Below are positions 25,060 through 37,100 of a stretch of DNA of 64,000 nucleotides, piece after piece (within the stretch, counting starts at the first letter, position 1; each line of letters opens with the position of its first letter). Made by a program: the position numbers and the translations under genes. Source of the stretch: Aspidiotus rigidus (Eukaryota > Arthropoda > Insecta > Hemiptera > Diaspididae); the NCBI GenBank assembly GCA_035079385.1, contig JAVHKY010000030.1, positions 1,674,001 to 1,738,000 of the forward strand, in the 5' to 3' direction. Below the pieces are notes generated by a model that was not told the DNA's origin, did not search any database, and saw only the letters and a list, made by a program, of their open reading frames with translations.

Positions 25060-25800
25060 TTAGGATGCCCTTGCAAGTTTTGCACCGGCGAGCGGGGAAC
25101 CCGCAAGACCCGTGTTCCACTGGGGTGCCATATGTAGCTTGAGAGTCAACATTTTTTTACGCCCCCCTCCTATCCTACGTAGCTTGGTGGTCGAAATTAT
25201 TCTAAGTCTCTCTCCTGTCATATACAGCTCAAGAGTGGATATTTTCCCAAGTCCCCCTCCTATCATAAAGAGCTCAAGAGTCGACATTTTTCTAACTCTC
25301 TCCCCCCTCTCCGTGACGTCATCAACATTGTGATTCATCAACCTTGGACCGCTCGCGCCCGCGTTCGCGGACGAAAATTTTCTGAAAGCACCCCCCAACA
25401 AAAATTAGATGCCAATGCAGGACTGCAATGGCAGCGGGCTGTCCCGAGAATTTTTCCAACTCTCTCTCCTATCATTTAAAGCTTAGAGCCTGGAGTTTTT
25501 CCAAGTCCCGAAAATTATGACGTGACAATTTGAACGCGCTTCAATTTTTTCTAAGTCCCTTCCTGTCATATATAGGTCAACAGTGGAAATTTTTCCGAGT
25601 CCTAGGTCGAGGGTCGAAATTTTTCCAAGTCTCCCTCCTATCATAAATAGCTCAAGAGTCGACATTTTTCCAACTCCCTCCCCCCTTTCCGTGACGTCAT
25701 CAACCATGCGAGTCACCAACCTCGTGACGTCATCAACCTCGGCCCGCTCGCGCCCACGCCCGCGGGCGAATATTTCCTGAAAGTACCCCCAACAAAAGGG
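25060..25800. repeat. TGACGTCA-containing repeat, two copies
   Basis: Two related copies lie at about 25130-25400 and 25470-25800. Each has several 'CCAAGTCCCCCTCCTATCAT' plus 'TAGCTCAAGAGTCGACATT' segments, then CCGTGACGTCATCAAC, then a GC-rich 'CGCTCGCGCCCGCGTTCGCGG'-like tail and 'CTGAAAGYACCCCC'. A third copy is at 26720-26930. A 'GGCGAGCGGGGAACCCGCAAG' phrase precedes copy 1 (25084) and copy 3 (26638). There is no coding potential. Confidence 0.65.
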
Positions 25801-25989
25801 AGAGCAGGTTACCCGCTAAAGAAGAGGGTACCTTCCCTTGCTTGCAAGTGCGAGTACCTATGAGGCGGAAAATGGAGAGGGTAGGTCACACCACGGCCTT
25901 GTGGTTTAGAGATAGGTTCGCCAACGGCCAAGGGAAGGAAAACCAGCTGTTGCCTTGCAGTCAGACGTTTGATTGTCAAAGGCTGAGGG

Positions 25990-26560
25990 AGTAAAGCCTG
26001 AGAGAGGCGGAGAAGAACACGAGCACGGAGTCGAGATATTAGTGGAGAAAAAGGTCACTAGCACGGTTGATAATATAACTCTGATGTCAGAACGGGTTAT
26101 TGGTGTCGAAATTAATTCAAGACCAAAACCCATTTGAGTAATTCAAATCTACGCGCCAAACCGCCGACAAACTTTATGAAGAAGTTGAGAGATTTAACGA
26201 AGAGATTGAAGCTGAGACGAAATGGCCCATTCATAAGTGACCTCAACGTCAAGGTGGAAAACACAAGTGCGCAACGTGCTGTTGGAAAATACGGACTCGG
26301 GCTAGAGAAATGAATGAGGATCAAGGCTCGCGGAGTTTGCAGAGAAACACAATTTAGTAATCTGCAATACACTTCCAGCATCACCCACGACATTTGTATA
26401 CATGGTGCAGTCCTGTGATATAAACAGTAAACAAATAGATTGTGTATATCTTAAACAAGGGTATAGTATCAAATTGCCATACGTACCCATCAGCAGACTG
26501 TGGAAGCGGCCACAATTTATTTGAGACTGAATATCGTTAGCTATACTTGAAAAACGATAA
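25990..26560 (+). pseudogene. RTE-like LINE endonuclease relic
   Basis: Plus-strand frames give a degenerate AP-type endonuclease of RTE-like LINEs: 'VEILVEKKVTSTVDN', 'SERVIGVEINSRPKP', 'VIQIYAPN', 'DLNVKVENTSAQRAVGKYGLG', 'EFAEKHNLVICNTL' and 'KQIDCVYLK'. These correspond to the conserved QxYAPT, DxNxxxG and IDY/V-type motifs. Stops after RPKPI and several frameshifts break it, and no RT part follows. Confidence 0.75.
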
Positions 26561-26719
26561 TTGGAAGCGTGGCAGAGAGAAGTCCGGACAAACATAAGTC
26601 CGCTACAAAACAAGAAAAAGACAACCGAAACTTGCAACGGCGAGCGGGGAACCGCAAGACCCGTATTCCGTAACGGAAGGTCTTTCAAAAGGTAGAACAT
26701 ATAGAAAATCCTATCATAT

Positions 26720-26930
26720 TAAATAGGCCGAGAGTCTCCAAGTCCCCTGCTATCATACACAACCTAGGGTTCGAAATTATTCTAAGTTTCTCTTCCATCA
26801 TATGTAGCTCGAAAGTCAAAATTTTTCCAACTCCCTCTCCGTGACGTCATCAACCTCGGACCTCTCGCGCTCGCGGACGAAAATGTCCTGAAAGTACCCC
26901 CAATAAAAGAAATAGCGGGTTCTCCGCTAA
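26720..26930. repeat. Third copy of the TGACGTCA repeat
   Basis: It repeats the order seen at 25.13 and 25.47 kb: 'TATCATAC', 'TAGCTCGAAAGTCAAAATTTTTCC', CCGTGACGTCATCAACCTCGG, a CGCGCTCGCGG tail and CTGAAAGTACCCCC. Confidence 0.6.
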
Positions 26931-26989
26931 AATGCGAATGATATTAGAGGATAGCATGGACTAGATTTATAACCAAGAGAAGTGGAAGC

Positions 26990-27290
26990 CCGCTGATTTA
27001 CTGTGGACTTACATGAATGCGGGAGTGTGGGTTATCAGACTTCCACAGCTTCAGCATCACTTCCTGCATGTACGGTATGTGGCACTCTTCGAGTCTATCC
27101 CAGTCCCTTGGCGACCGACAGTGAACTGGAGGCACTCTGTCAGCACGTGTTCGGCAATCTCGGGGTAGCCGAAGCCACAATCTACGCAGATTTCAAAAGC
27201 AGGCGTAGACTTGAAATATAAATGAGGTCATGCACTCGTAGACGTGAAGCATGATCATTATTTATTTGGCTCTGCCAGAAAATCTCTCTT
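26990..27290 (-). pseudogene. LINE ORF2 C-terminal zinc-knuckle fragment
   Basis: Read on the minus strand, it gives a CVDCGFGYPEIAEHVLTEC segment with C-x2-C...H-x4-C spacing. That is the usual C-terminal motif of R1/jockey-type ORF2 proteins, here followed by short degenerate sequence. An inverted 'GGCAGAGCCAAATAAATGA' phrase borders it near 27265. It is a short isolated piece. Confidence 0.55.
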
Positions 27291-27299
27291 CTAGTAATC

Positions 27300-29740
27300 A
27301 CAAGCCACCACGAAGGCATACTATACTCAAGTTATTGCACTGGATGTGATGTTGAGTAAAACGTGAGATCGGTATGGCAAAGTTAACCCGTCTACACTAA
27401 GAAGTTTCGATATGAAGTAAAATTTGAACTCATGACCACTGGCGTTACGGCGGTCAACGAAAATTAAATCATCTACAGAAAGGATTTCCTAGCTTGTATT
27501 GGTATTGGTGTGTTTTTCATCTGCCAAACAGTCTTTCCTATATATCAACAGCGCAGGACAGTCCGAACTTGACATTCGATCCTATACACACCACTTTTCT
27601 CTTTCCCAGGAATATCATTTTTGATCCTCTGAAGTTACGCCTGAGGGTGGTGGGATTATAGCGGAAAAGAACATGGTTAATTTCCTCGTAAAATTTGCAT
27701 ACAGTTTCTTTTCCCTCGTTCACAGGGGAGGAAAATGACAGGGTAGGGCAAAATCTCATTATGCTGACAAATGCCACTCGTTAAATAACATGAAAACCAT
27801 GGAGGGTCAACACCTCACCGAAATTGTTGAAACTGCTTCAAAATTAGAAAAAAAAATCTGCAACCTTACCCCCCCCCCCGAAATGTTGGTACAACTACGC
27901 CACAACACTTTCATCTTATTATAATACTAGTAAGATACGTTGCTAAATTCATCGACAGAAAATCATGACTAATCTGTTTTCAGTTTCCACTTTCATCGTC
28001 TCACCCATCTTCGCTTCTCTGCTGTCGCCTGATGACGTATCAAAATCGACCGCGCCTAACACGAAATTGTTTTTTTTTTTCGGTTTTTAGTTCATCTTTT
28101 ATTTTAGACCCTGTAAAAATATACTTCGGTGAACTTATTACGTGCCTTCGGACTAAAATTTTGTCTCAATAGTTGTAGGTGGTACCTTCGAAAGTAGTGC
28201 ACAACTACTTACCTAAATTGCACGTGTTTGGTATTCTTTTCCAGAACACAACTCTTTAAAGTGAAAATATCTCTAAATGAAGAAGATTGTATTTTTTGAT
28301 AACAGTGCCGCCTACATAAAATCTTTTAATTAAAAATTTTTATATTCATCAGGATACTTGAATTTTTTTTTAAAGTTTCGCACTTTAAGACGTAAACAAC
28401 GGTAATTCACATCATTGTCATCTCCATGCAAAAGTAAAACGAAAAAAAAAAAAAAACGATGTTCATATTAGATAAGATAAAAATACAAGAAAATGTAATA
28501 CCTATGTCCGTTTTAAGTCTAAAATTGGTAATAAAAAACGGAAACATAAATGATATGGGCAAATAGGTTACATCGTACTTACACACAGAGATAAAATTGA
28601 AACATTCCTTCAAAAAATCACACAAAAGAGTGTAATGCGACGTCTGCTGTCAAAAATTATTATTTTTTCGAGCAATTTCCACTACTTGTCAAGAGTAGTG
28701 TAAGAAACGAAGAACCAAATAAATTATTCATGAAGTACGTACACCAGTTTTCCAAACAGGGTAAGATACCTATAAGCCTAAATCCACCCACACAATAAGG
28801 GCGGTAGTTGTCAACGTCGCGTGCCATATTTACCTGCAGCATTAAATTACGATCCCGTTCGGGGAAACGGACATTGTCGTTGGGCTATAAACGATATTTT
28901 AAAAATGTGTAACAGGAGGATTCGATGTGGCGAATTCCTTATTATTTGTTTTCGTAGAAAGTAGAGAGACTCGCGTAACTCGCTAAACAAACACCCCGAG
29001 TGAGAAAAGGAAATATACAGGCCGAGTGAAATATCGCAATTCCTCGAATCTGGTCGAACGAACATTTTCACACGCTTCACAAAAACTAGGACAAAAGCGA
29101 GCTAATACATAATATACATCATTACGTTCTCTCCCTCATGACCGTTTTGCACATCGTTGTTTCACTCATCTTTTCTCAATCGCCAGAACTCGTTGTGGAG
29201 GAAGCGTGCAAACGATGGCAATTAAAATTTCATCAGAAAATTCAAAATAAATTCCCTCGTTAGAAAATTTCGTCACTGGACATGGCTAGTATGAAAGTTT
29301 GTCTCGACTTCCAACCCAATGCGCGTAATTCCGCGGCATTCAAAACAATAGGAATTTCAAATAAAAAATTAACTGAAGCTTAATGTTGGGTTTGAAGGCA
29401 TTAAAAAAGTTTAACGGAGTTTCATTAATTTACAACCTCAAAAGTAGAGAAGATAAATCCGTTTAATCTACTGTTGATAGAGAAATAAGTTTGCACAGTG
29501 CATTGATGGTCTGAGAACGAGAAGTTTTTGACATTACGTCGAGAGGAAGATTAAGTATAGTATGAATGTGGACAGTTAAAAGTAAGTATAGGCCTTTAAA
29601 AGTGGATGTTCAATTCAAATCCATAATGGATGACCGACAATCTTATTTTACTTATAAATTTTGATGAAGGAATGTAAAAGTTGCGTACTTTATATGAGTA
29701 CCTACGATGATACGTCGCGAATAAATCAATTTTTTTAGAG
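27300..29740. other. Intergenic DNA, no gene recognised
   Basis: This stretch is AT-rich with only short open frames. The 79-codon frame at 27538-27777 (-) has a protein-like composition, but I recognise no family and see no matching exon nearby. Confidence 0.45.
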
Positions 29741-29743
29741 TTA

Positions 29744-29837
29744 GTATGAATTGAAGCGCTGCGTGGAAAAGAGGCCTCCGTCTAATGTATTTCTTATGGA
29801 ACGGAGGCCCCTTTTTCACGCAGCGCTTCAATTCATA
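29744..29837. repeat. Near-perfect hairpin of about 94 bp
   Basis: The arms 29744-29781 (TATGAATTGAAGCGCTGCGT onward) and 29801-29837 are reverse complements with one or two mismatches and a loop of about 20 bases. Both ends sit at a TA step. The size and stem suggest a miniature inverted-repeat element. No function is evident. Confidence 0.75.
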
Positions 29838-30740
29838 ATCGAGAAACTCTCTCGTCAGCTCGTCGTCCTTAACCAAAAGAGCCATTCACGTATTTCTATC
29901 CTGAAGAATCACTATAAGATTTCTGTTGCCAGGGGAAGTAAATTTATTTTTCAGTGTGGACTTTAGCACACTCTAGCGCACGACCTTGTGTGATCCCGAA
30001 AAACGTTACTAAACCTTTTTAATAGGAAATTGAACGTAAAATATTTTTTGCGCTTGACGTTTTCTTTTAGGCCCATTTAAAAGGTGAGTTATCGTTCAGA
30101 AACCAAGTGTTGGCCTCCCTATCGCCCTGAGGGCTCAGCTCCAAACGCAGATTGATAAGAGGAAGATCCAGGGGAGTTACCTTGACAATCGCCGGAAGAT
30201 AACAATTCTTCAGCTTTCATTTCCAGCAAAAATACTTTTTTTGGATTCATTATTGCTTGGACTACTTGTCTTGCACTACAGTCACAGACTAGACAGATTT
30301 CTAATGATAGCATTTCGGACCCGGGTAACATTTAAGATGCCAGTTGATTGCTTCGTTTGTATCCGATTTGTTCCGCGAAGAATTGGCAAAATATTCTGGT
30401 GACACTGTTTGGCGATCCAAAGACTATCCAGAACTAACCGAACTACTAAATGCGTTTGGGTGTTGGCCGGGTTTTGTTACATCACGAGAATAGACAAGTT
30501 ACAAAATCTGTGTGAGTGACTTGTGACTACAACTGTCGTACTGCGTATATTTGGAGTGTACAAAAAATAATAGCAAATTTTCTGAAATATATCTTGAAAA
30601 TTCCAGGCTCTTTATGTCGTTGGCACGGGTATACTCAACAATTGATAATTTTTGCTCGATTTTACCTACTTTTTGCCTGTAACATTAGTAGCATGGACGT
30701 TGCTAACGCTACTGGCGAAAATTCGGCAAAACCTAGGGTA
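29838..30740. other. Intergenic DNA with one exon-like frame
   Basis: A 70-codon frame at 30331-30119 (-) has balanced composition and an internal CAAG-GTAACT donor-like site. No acceptor or joining exon could be found, so I do not call a gene. The rest is unremarkable. Confidence 0.35.
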
Positions 30741-30744
30741 AAAG

Positions 30745-31005
30745 CACCGGGCATCCGCTAGGATCGCCGTCATCGATAAAAATGATAATAAACTTGAGAG
30801 GTATCAAGGAGGTTTTTTGGAAAGAATGTGTGCAATGAAAATTTTGATTTTTCAGGAAAACGTTTGTAAATTGAGTGTACATGTGATTATTTCCGTCAAA
30901 TGAAACTTTGAACACCAGTACAGAGACTTGATTTTACAAAATGATTTTCACAAGTATTCCATGATACCTCTCACGACCTCCGCGATGCCAGCGCTGCTCG
31001 GTTCG
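30745..31005. repeat. Imperfect inverted-repeat element, copy 1
   Basis: The left side has CACCGGGCATCCGCT...TTGAGAGGTATCA. The right side, near 30960-31005, has the inverse order TGATACCTCTCA...GCCAGCGCTGCTCGGTTCG. A related element lies at 58753-59085. Pairing is imperfect and the element class is unknown. Confidence 0.45.
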
Positions 31006-31325
31006 AATAGTGTATTTCTGCAAAATGGCGTTTTTATGTAGTCAGCGGGGAAACGTCTCTGTTCTCATTGTCATCAAACCATTCCCACTGTCCATACAAA
31101 TGCGTTGCCATCACGGTATACATAATAGAGGTATGGACACAGCCATGGCCGTCTCTAGTTACAGGCCGGAATATTAAAGCTGGCAACGTCGCGGTGACGA
31201 AAAATACGGGGCCGAGTTTTATACACGCTCTTATGCAAAATTTTGGAAAAACATGTTAATCGTTGATTTGCAAATAGTATTCAATTCCGAAGGGAAAAAG
31301 TTTATAAATACATTGAAAGAGTAAA

Positions 31326-31534
31326 CGATTCTCGATTTTTTGAGCTAGATCTCGTTAAAATTGATCAACTACGAAGCAAGTTATTCAAGTTTTAAAAAAA
31401 AAAGTCAGACAGAGGGCTAAGCGCGGTACATGTACTGCACTTAGCCCTCTGTCTGACTTTTTTTTTTTAAACGTAAATAACTCGGTTCGTAGTTGATCAA
31501 TCCTAACGAGACCTAGCTCAAAAAATCGAGAATC
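31326..31534. repeat. 209-bp near-perfect palindrome
   Basis: Arms of about 104 bases meet with almost no spacer at GGTACATGTAC (centre about 31429). They contain GTCAGACAGAGGGCTAAG and its inverse, poly(A)/poly(T) runs, and a CGATTCTCGATTTTTTGAGC outer end. The left arm has about ten mismatches or small gaps against the right, mainly next to the A-run. It is probably a fold-back MITE, with no coding content. Confidence 0.8.
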
Positions 31535-31847
31535 GTTGGCGCTTCAAATCACATTCTCTTCACTTTTTTCAAAAACTTCACCGTATTCGTGTCAAATAGT
31601 ATTTTTGATGTTCTCCCATAAGAGACTGTACAAATATCGGCCCCGTCCAATGTTGTCGAGTTTCGACTTTTTAAAAATTTTTAAAAATTAAGAAATTTAC
31701 TTAAAAGGATGACTTTTTTTTTGAAATGCATAGCTTGTAATAAATTGTTTATTCGAACCGAGTTTCAGCTTTCTACAATGGTTCATTCTTTTTCTATGAT
31801 TTTTCGAAAATCGTCAATTTCCCATAAGACGCTGTGTTAAATACGGT

Positions 31848-33060
31848 TTTTGACCGAAATAATTATAAGTGGATAATCGGTAATTGGTTCAGTCAGCTCC
31901 AAAATTAAACCGGTTAACAGTTATTGGTCGCATAAAGTATTTTTCTGAAACGGTCATAATGATTATGACCATTATGAAATAAATAAAAACATTTTTTTTG
32001 GAAGAAAGGATATATTTTTAAACTAAAAAACATATTTTTAAACTAAAAAACATATTTTCGAACTAAAAAACATATTTTCAAACTAAAAAAACTTATTTTT
32101 GAAGTAAAAACAATGTTTTTAAAGAAAAAAACATTGAAAAGATAACTTTCAACAGAAGAGTGTCAACATGAACGCTATGACCGTTTTAACCAAAACATTT
32201 ATCAGTCAAACGGTCTCGGTCAATGAAGTACATTCCTTTTAAACAGTTATGGTCAATCGGTCAACAAATATTTTTTTCCTTTCAGTCATCGGCAGGGATG
32301 GCAAATGATAAATTTTTTGGTTTTGTTTTGGTTTTTGTCGGAAAATTTTAAATTTTTTTGTTTAAGTCACGTTTTGTTTATCCGACTGATTTTTCTTTTG
32401 TTTTTGTTTTGACAACCAGAATAAATTTCTTTAGGAAAAAAAAAAAAAATTCTGAAAACATATTTTTTTCGTGTAAAAAAATGTTTTTTTAGGAAAATTG
32501 TATTCTGTTTGTGCACGTTAAACACTCTTTTTGGTAGAAAGAACATGTTTTCAAACTAAAAAATATGTTTCTATTGTTTTCGAACTAGAAGAATATATTT
32601 TCAAAGTAAAAAACATTGAAAAGGTAACTTTCAACATAAAAGTGACAACATGACAGCTATCACCGATTTAACCAAAACATTTATCGATGAAACGGTCTCG
32701 GTCAATGAAGTACTTTCCTTTTAAACAGTTATGGTCAATCGGTCAACAAATAATTTTTTCCTTTCAGTCATCGACAGGGATGGCAAATGATAAATTTTTT
32801 GGTTTCGGTTTCCTTTTTCGTTTTAGTTATGGTTTGTTTATTCCACTGATTTTTCGCTTTTTTTTTTTTTTTGTTTTGATAATCAGAATAAATTTTGTAG
32901 GAAAAAAACATGTTTCCCTAATAAAAACATATTTTTTTCTTGTAAAAAAATGTTTTTCAGAAAAATTGTCTTTTGTTTGTGCATGTTTCACTTTGTGGAA
33001 GATTTTTTGTTTCTCGTTTTGTTTTATTAGTTCTGAATTCAAAATTTTGTTTTTGTTTTG
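31848..33060. repeat. Composite AT-rich repeat, copy A, with internal tandem duplication
   Basis: It starts with GACCGAAATAATTATAAGTG, contains a run of 'TTTTTAAACTAAAAAACATA' units (about 31990-32140), then a 'GACCGTTTTAACCAAAACAT...GGTCAATCGGTCAACAAATA' block. The block plus a following 'CAGGGATGGCAAATGATAA' segment is tandemly duplicated with a period of about 480 (about 32150 and about 32630). Copy B lies at 57466-58760 and holds a MITE at the matching place. Confidence 0.7.
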
Positions 33061-33084
33061 TCACATTTTTCAAAAATATAATTT

Positions 33085-33218
33085 GTGACCTGCAATGAGA
33101 AAAGGATGCTCATTGCCCATTGGCAGGAACACCATTTCTCTCTGATTAGATGTCCAATCAGAGAAAAATGGTGTTCCTGCCAATGGGTAATGAGTTTCCT
33201 TTTCTCATCGCAGGTCAC
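33085..33218. repeat. 134-bp near-perfect palindrome
   Basis: Arms 33085-33149 (GTGACCTGCAATGAGAAAAG onward) and 33154-33218 (ending CTCATCGCAGGTCAC) are inverse copies with a few mismatches and a four-base centre. It follows directly on the composite repeat at 31848-33060. It is a MITE-like snap-back unit. Confidence 0.8.
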
Positions 33219-33402
33219 ATTTGTATTAAATAACGTTACGTTTCTGTTACGTTTGCCATGCCTGGTCACCGGTTATAACAATTATATAACCGCTATTTCG
33301 CAAATCCCAGTGTTAAACCCAAAATGTTTAAGTCAAAGCATACAGCGCAATCTGGGAATTTGTTAAGGAATAACTACACATTGAGGGAAAAAAGTTGTAC
33401 CA

Positions 33403-33673
33403 GGGCTGCTTAGCTAATCCGAAGCCATTGGCCGTCAGCCGTTAGTCGAGCAAATGAAATCACGTTCGCCATTGGCTTAGCCGTTAGTAATTCAAATTGG
33501 AATTGCTAACGGCTAATATTTTCTCTTCCCCATACCAGTCATACCTCACCTCTCCTCATTGGAGTGATCCCCTCCCCTACTTTCAGCCGTTAGCTTTCAA
33601 CTTTTAACCGTTAGCCATTCAATTTTGGTCCAAAATAAGCTAGCTGTTAGCTAGCCAATGAGACTGGGTTTTG
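33403..33673. mobile_element. hAT-type MITE, truncated copy
   Basis: From CAGGGCTGCTTAGCTAA it matches the reverse complement of the 353-bp element at 58233-58585. Shared segments include AAATTGGAATTGCTAACGGC, the CCCCTCCCCTACTTTCAGCC region, TTTTGGTCCAAAATA, and GCCAATGAGACTGGGTT at its end. About 80 bases of the other end are missing. Confidence 0.7.
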
Positions 33674-34154
33674 CCACCTAAACGAGAATTTTACCCACTT
33701 CAATGGGTATCTCCTGGTGTTTACTAATTTTGGAGAAATAAGACAAAAACTATGACAATTATTGTGTATACTTTTGTGGTTTGATCACCCTTTCCTCATC
33801 AGTGCTTTTCACAATTCTATATAGGCGACGCCACTAAAACTAAGTACAATTTGCACGCTCTAAAGTTACAAATAGTCTACACCAGGTTATAGCATGATAC
33901 TTTATCAGCTATAGCTATAAAATAAGTAAGTGCTCGGAAGATGTAAAGCTCAGCAAAATTCTAACGTTCCCCATCATGGCTGTATTGAGAATTCATTGAT
34001 CCTTTATATATTATGAGTTAGGTATTGTTTGATTAGATCATGGTGAGTTGTCTTCTTTCTTTCATGATTATATACTTGGACCAGAGAAAAATAATTGAAT
34101 ATTTTAATTTGCAATTGACATTCGGATGAGCTTAGAGAATGGCACATCATTTCA

Positions 34155-37100
34155 CTAGAGCTCCGTTTTTGGTTCGCCTCTTACTTTATTTGCAGTAGAT
34201 GTAAATAACATCACAACGATCTCCTTCTCCTTTTCATTGATACGAATATACATTGTCGGATCTTCACAACATTGTACGGCAACCCATTCTTTTTCCGACT
34301 TATCTTCGTAGATGAAACTGTACAGTCTCGTTTTTCCAATGTATTTGTCGTGTATTCGGACCAAATGTTCTTTGTTGAGGAATTTTTTAGCCTCCAGACA
34401 TAAACTCCATTTTGTTTGATAATCTCGAGAGAGAGAACTATCGCGTATCTTTTCCTCGGATGGATTGTCGCTGTGTTCTAATGAATGTGAAACATACGCG
34501 TAAATGTCATTAAAAATGATTTCAGTGTAGGGTAGAAGCTCTCTTGCTTCTATTTGTAACTGATGAAAAAAATACTTAGAAATGAATATATGGGCACGAA
34601 ATAAGAGAAAATTACCACCAACAAGGACTAATTCAAAAGTGGCAAAGAAAGAAGGAGATGGCGTAAACTGAAGATTTCTGATTTAAAAGATCTAATTACT
34701 AATAGAGTTGCCTCCATCTGTTTGATATTTGGTATGATGAGGGTTAAACATCATTCATAAGCTTGTAGAGAAGAAAATTACTTTCAGGGGAAGACAGATT
34801 CTGAATGGTTAAAGAGAGTCCTATCTGGAGGCTTTGAATGTGGACAAACAAAACTCAAGATTCCCAAGAGATTATTTTTTTGGATCTGCAGCTTGCGGAT
34901 CATGTAGAAAATAATTTAATTCTCTCGGAGATAAGCTCAAGTTAAAAAAATGAAGCTAGAAAAAGATGCAGCATAACTCCAGCGCCTTCGGCGATTCTTT
35001 TGACCCCTACATGAGTAAAGTATAAAGGAACATGTAAACTCACCAAAAACTGAAATAAAATTTTCTTACTACACTTGAGAAATTAATAACACTGAAGAAA
35101 CTTACTGCTCAAGGTAATGACTTCTAAGCCACCGTAGGTGTATCCTTCCGTTGGTGGTTCAAGTGACAGCCTTATGAGGGGACTTGACTCATCTTTCTGA
35201 TGTAATAAAGTAATAGGAACAACGGGACATAGAATACCGACAGTTATATCTTTAGTTATTTTTGCTGGTAATTCGAGCTCGTAAACGCGTGCTTCCGGTA
35301 CATCATTATCGAAGTAAGTAAACCGATAGCCCGTTATTACGGCTGTACACAAACTTCTTCTGTCTTCGAGATTCATTTTGACTAGCGGGTGATTTTCGAA
35401 TTTATCTTTCGGGTAGTTCTCTGTAAGAAGTTATGGCGAAAATACAGAATGAATCACAAATGTAACGTTCGAGGTCAACCAAGAAAAACAGGAAATTTAG
35501 TTAGGGCGATTAGGTAAACTGTCGCTTTCGTCTACTAAAATATTACGCATAAGAACCATTAACAACTCAGACCTGACTCTCACCCTCTAAAGAGGTAATA
35601 GGTAGATTATAAGACCAATAATTGAAAACCTACCCATACAAATTCCCCATTACCAACGGTTTCTTAGGATCCTCATAAACACAAAACGGCCAAGCGGTGC
35701 CCCTAAATACTTCTTGGGTGTGCTTTTGCGACAGACACTATGGTGGTCTATGCAACTTTTTAAGGCTTAGTCTACTTTTGAAGCAGTTTCTTGCGGTCTT
35801 TGTATCCTCCTTCGCAGTAAAAAGAACGAAATTGGAGTTGAAATATGAAGAAAACAAAGAACACGAATTTTGGTCTTTTTCACTCGTGCAATGGCTCAGG
35901 TACTAGAGGTCTCATCAATTTCAAACTCCATTCGGACCTAGCCGGGTGATGGCGCGCTCGCGTCGCGTCGCATTTGGTCATAACCAATAGCTGTAGAGAA
36001 TATTTCATTTTTATCCTAATGTTGATAAGAACAACTAATAGTAACATTCATACTTGTCCTAACGTTGATAAGACTCTTGCCCCGCTAGGCCCGGATTAGA
36101 AAGGAGCTAAAATTTAGGAGTTTTTTGTTGTTTGATGATCCTCACCTTCATTCATTCATTCATTCCCTTAATGACATTATACCCCTCCTCTTCAGAGATT
36201 GCCTGTTGCTTTGATGACATAAATCAGCACCCCATTTTTATGAAAACAGTGCGCTGATAATACAAAAACAGAATACTGTTTCACAAAAATCAAAACTCGG
36301 TTTTTATGAAAGCAGTGCGCTGATATTACAAAAATGGAAGACCATTTTACAAAAATCAGCACTCCATTTTTATATTACAAAAACGGGAAATTCGTGACCA
36401 ATTTACAAAAATCAGCACTCCGTTTTTTTGAAAACATTGCGCTGATAATACAAGAAGAGAAGACTGTTTTACAAAAATCAGCACTCCATTTTTATGAAAA
36501 CGGTGCGCTGATATTACAAAAACGGGAAATTTGTGACCAATTCACAAAAATCAGCATTCCGTTTTTATGAAAATGGTGCGCTGATATTACCAAAACGGGA
36601 AATTTGTGACCATTTTACAAAAATCAGCACTCCACTTTTATGGAAATGGTGCGCTGATATTACACAAACGGGAAATTCGTGACCAATTTACGAAAATCAG
36701 CACTCCGTTTTTCTGAAAACAGTGCGCTGATAATACAAGAAGAGAAGACTGTTTTACAAAAATCAGCACTCTATTTTTATGAAAACGGTGCGCTGATATT
36801 ACAAAAACGGGAAATTTGTGACCAATTTACAAAAATCAGCACTCCGTTTTTACAAAAACGGTGCGCTGATATTACAAAAACGGGAAATTCGTGACCAATT
36901 TACAAAAATCAGCACTCCATTTTTATGAAAGCAGTGCGCTGATATTACAGAAACAGAAGACCATTTTACAAAAATCAGCACTCCACTTTTATGGAAATGG
37001 TGCGCTGATATTACACAAACGGGAAATTCGTGACCAATTTACAAAAATCAGCACTCCGTTTTTCTGAAAACAGTGCGCTGATAATACAAGAAGAGAAGAC

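Noticed and set aside
26302..26700. 132-codon minus-strand frame
   Set aside because: The opposite strand reads as a LINE endonuclease relic, which explains the open frame.
30119..30331. 70-codon minus-strand frame as a host exon
   Set aside because: It has a donor-like site but no acceptor, partner exon or known motif.
32687..33088. 133-codon Phe-rich frame
   Set aside because: It arises from T-rich repeat DNA of the composite element. The composition is not protein-like.
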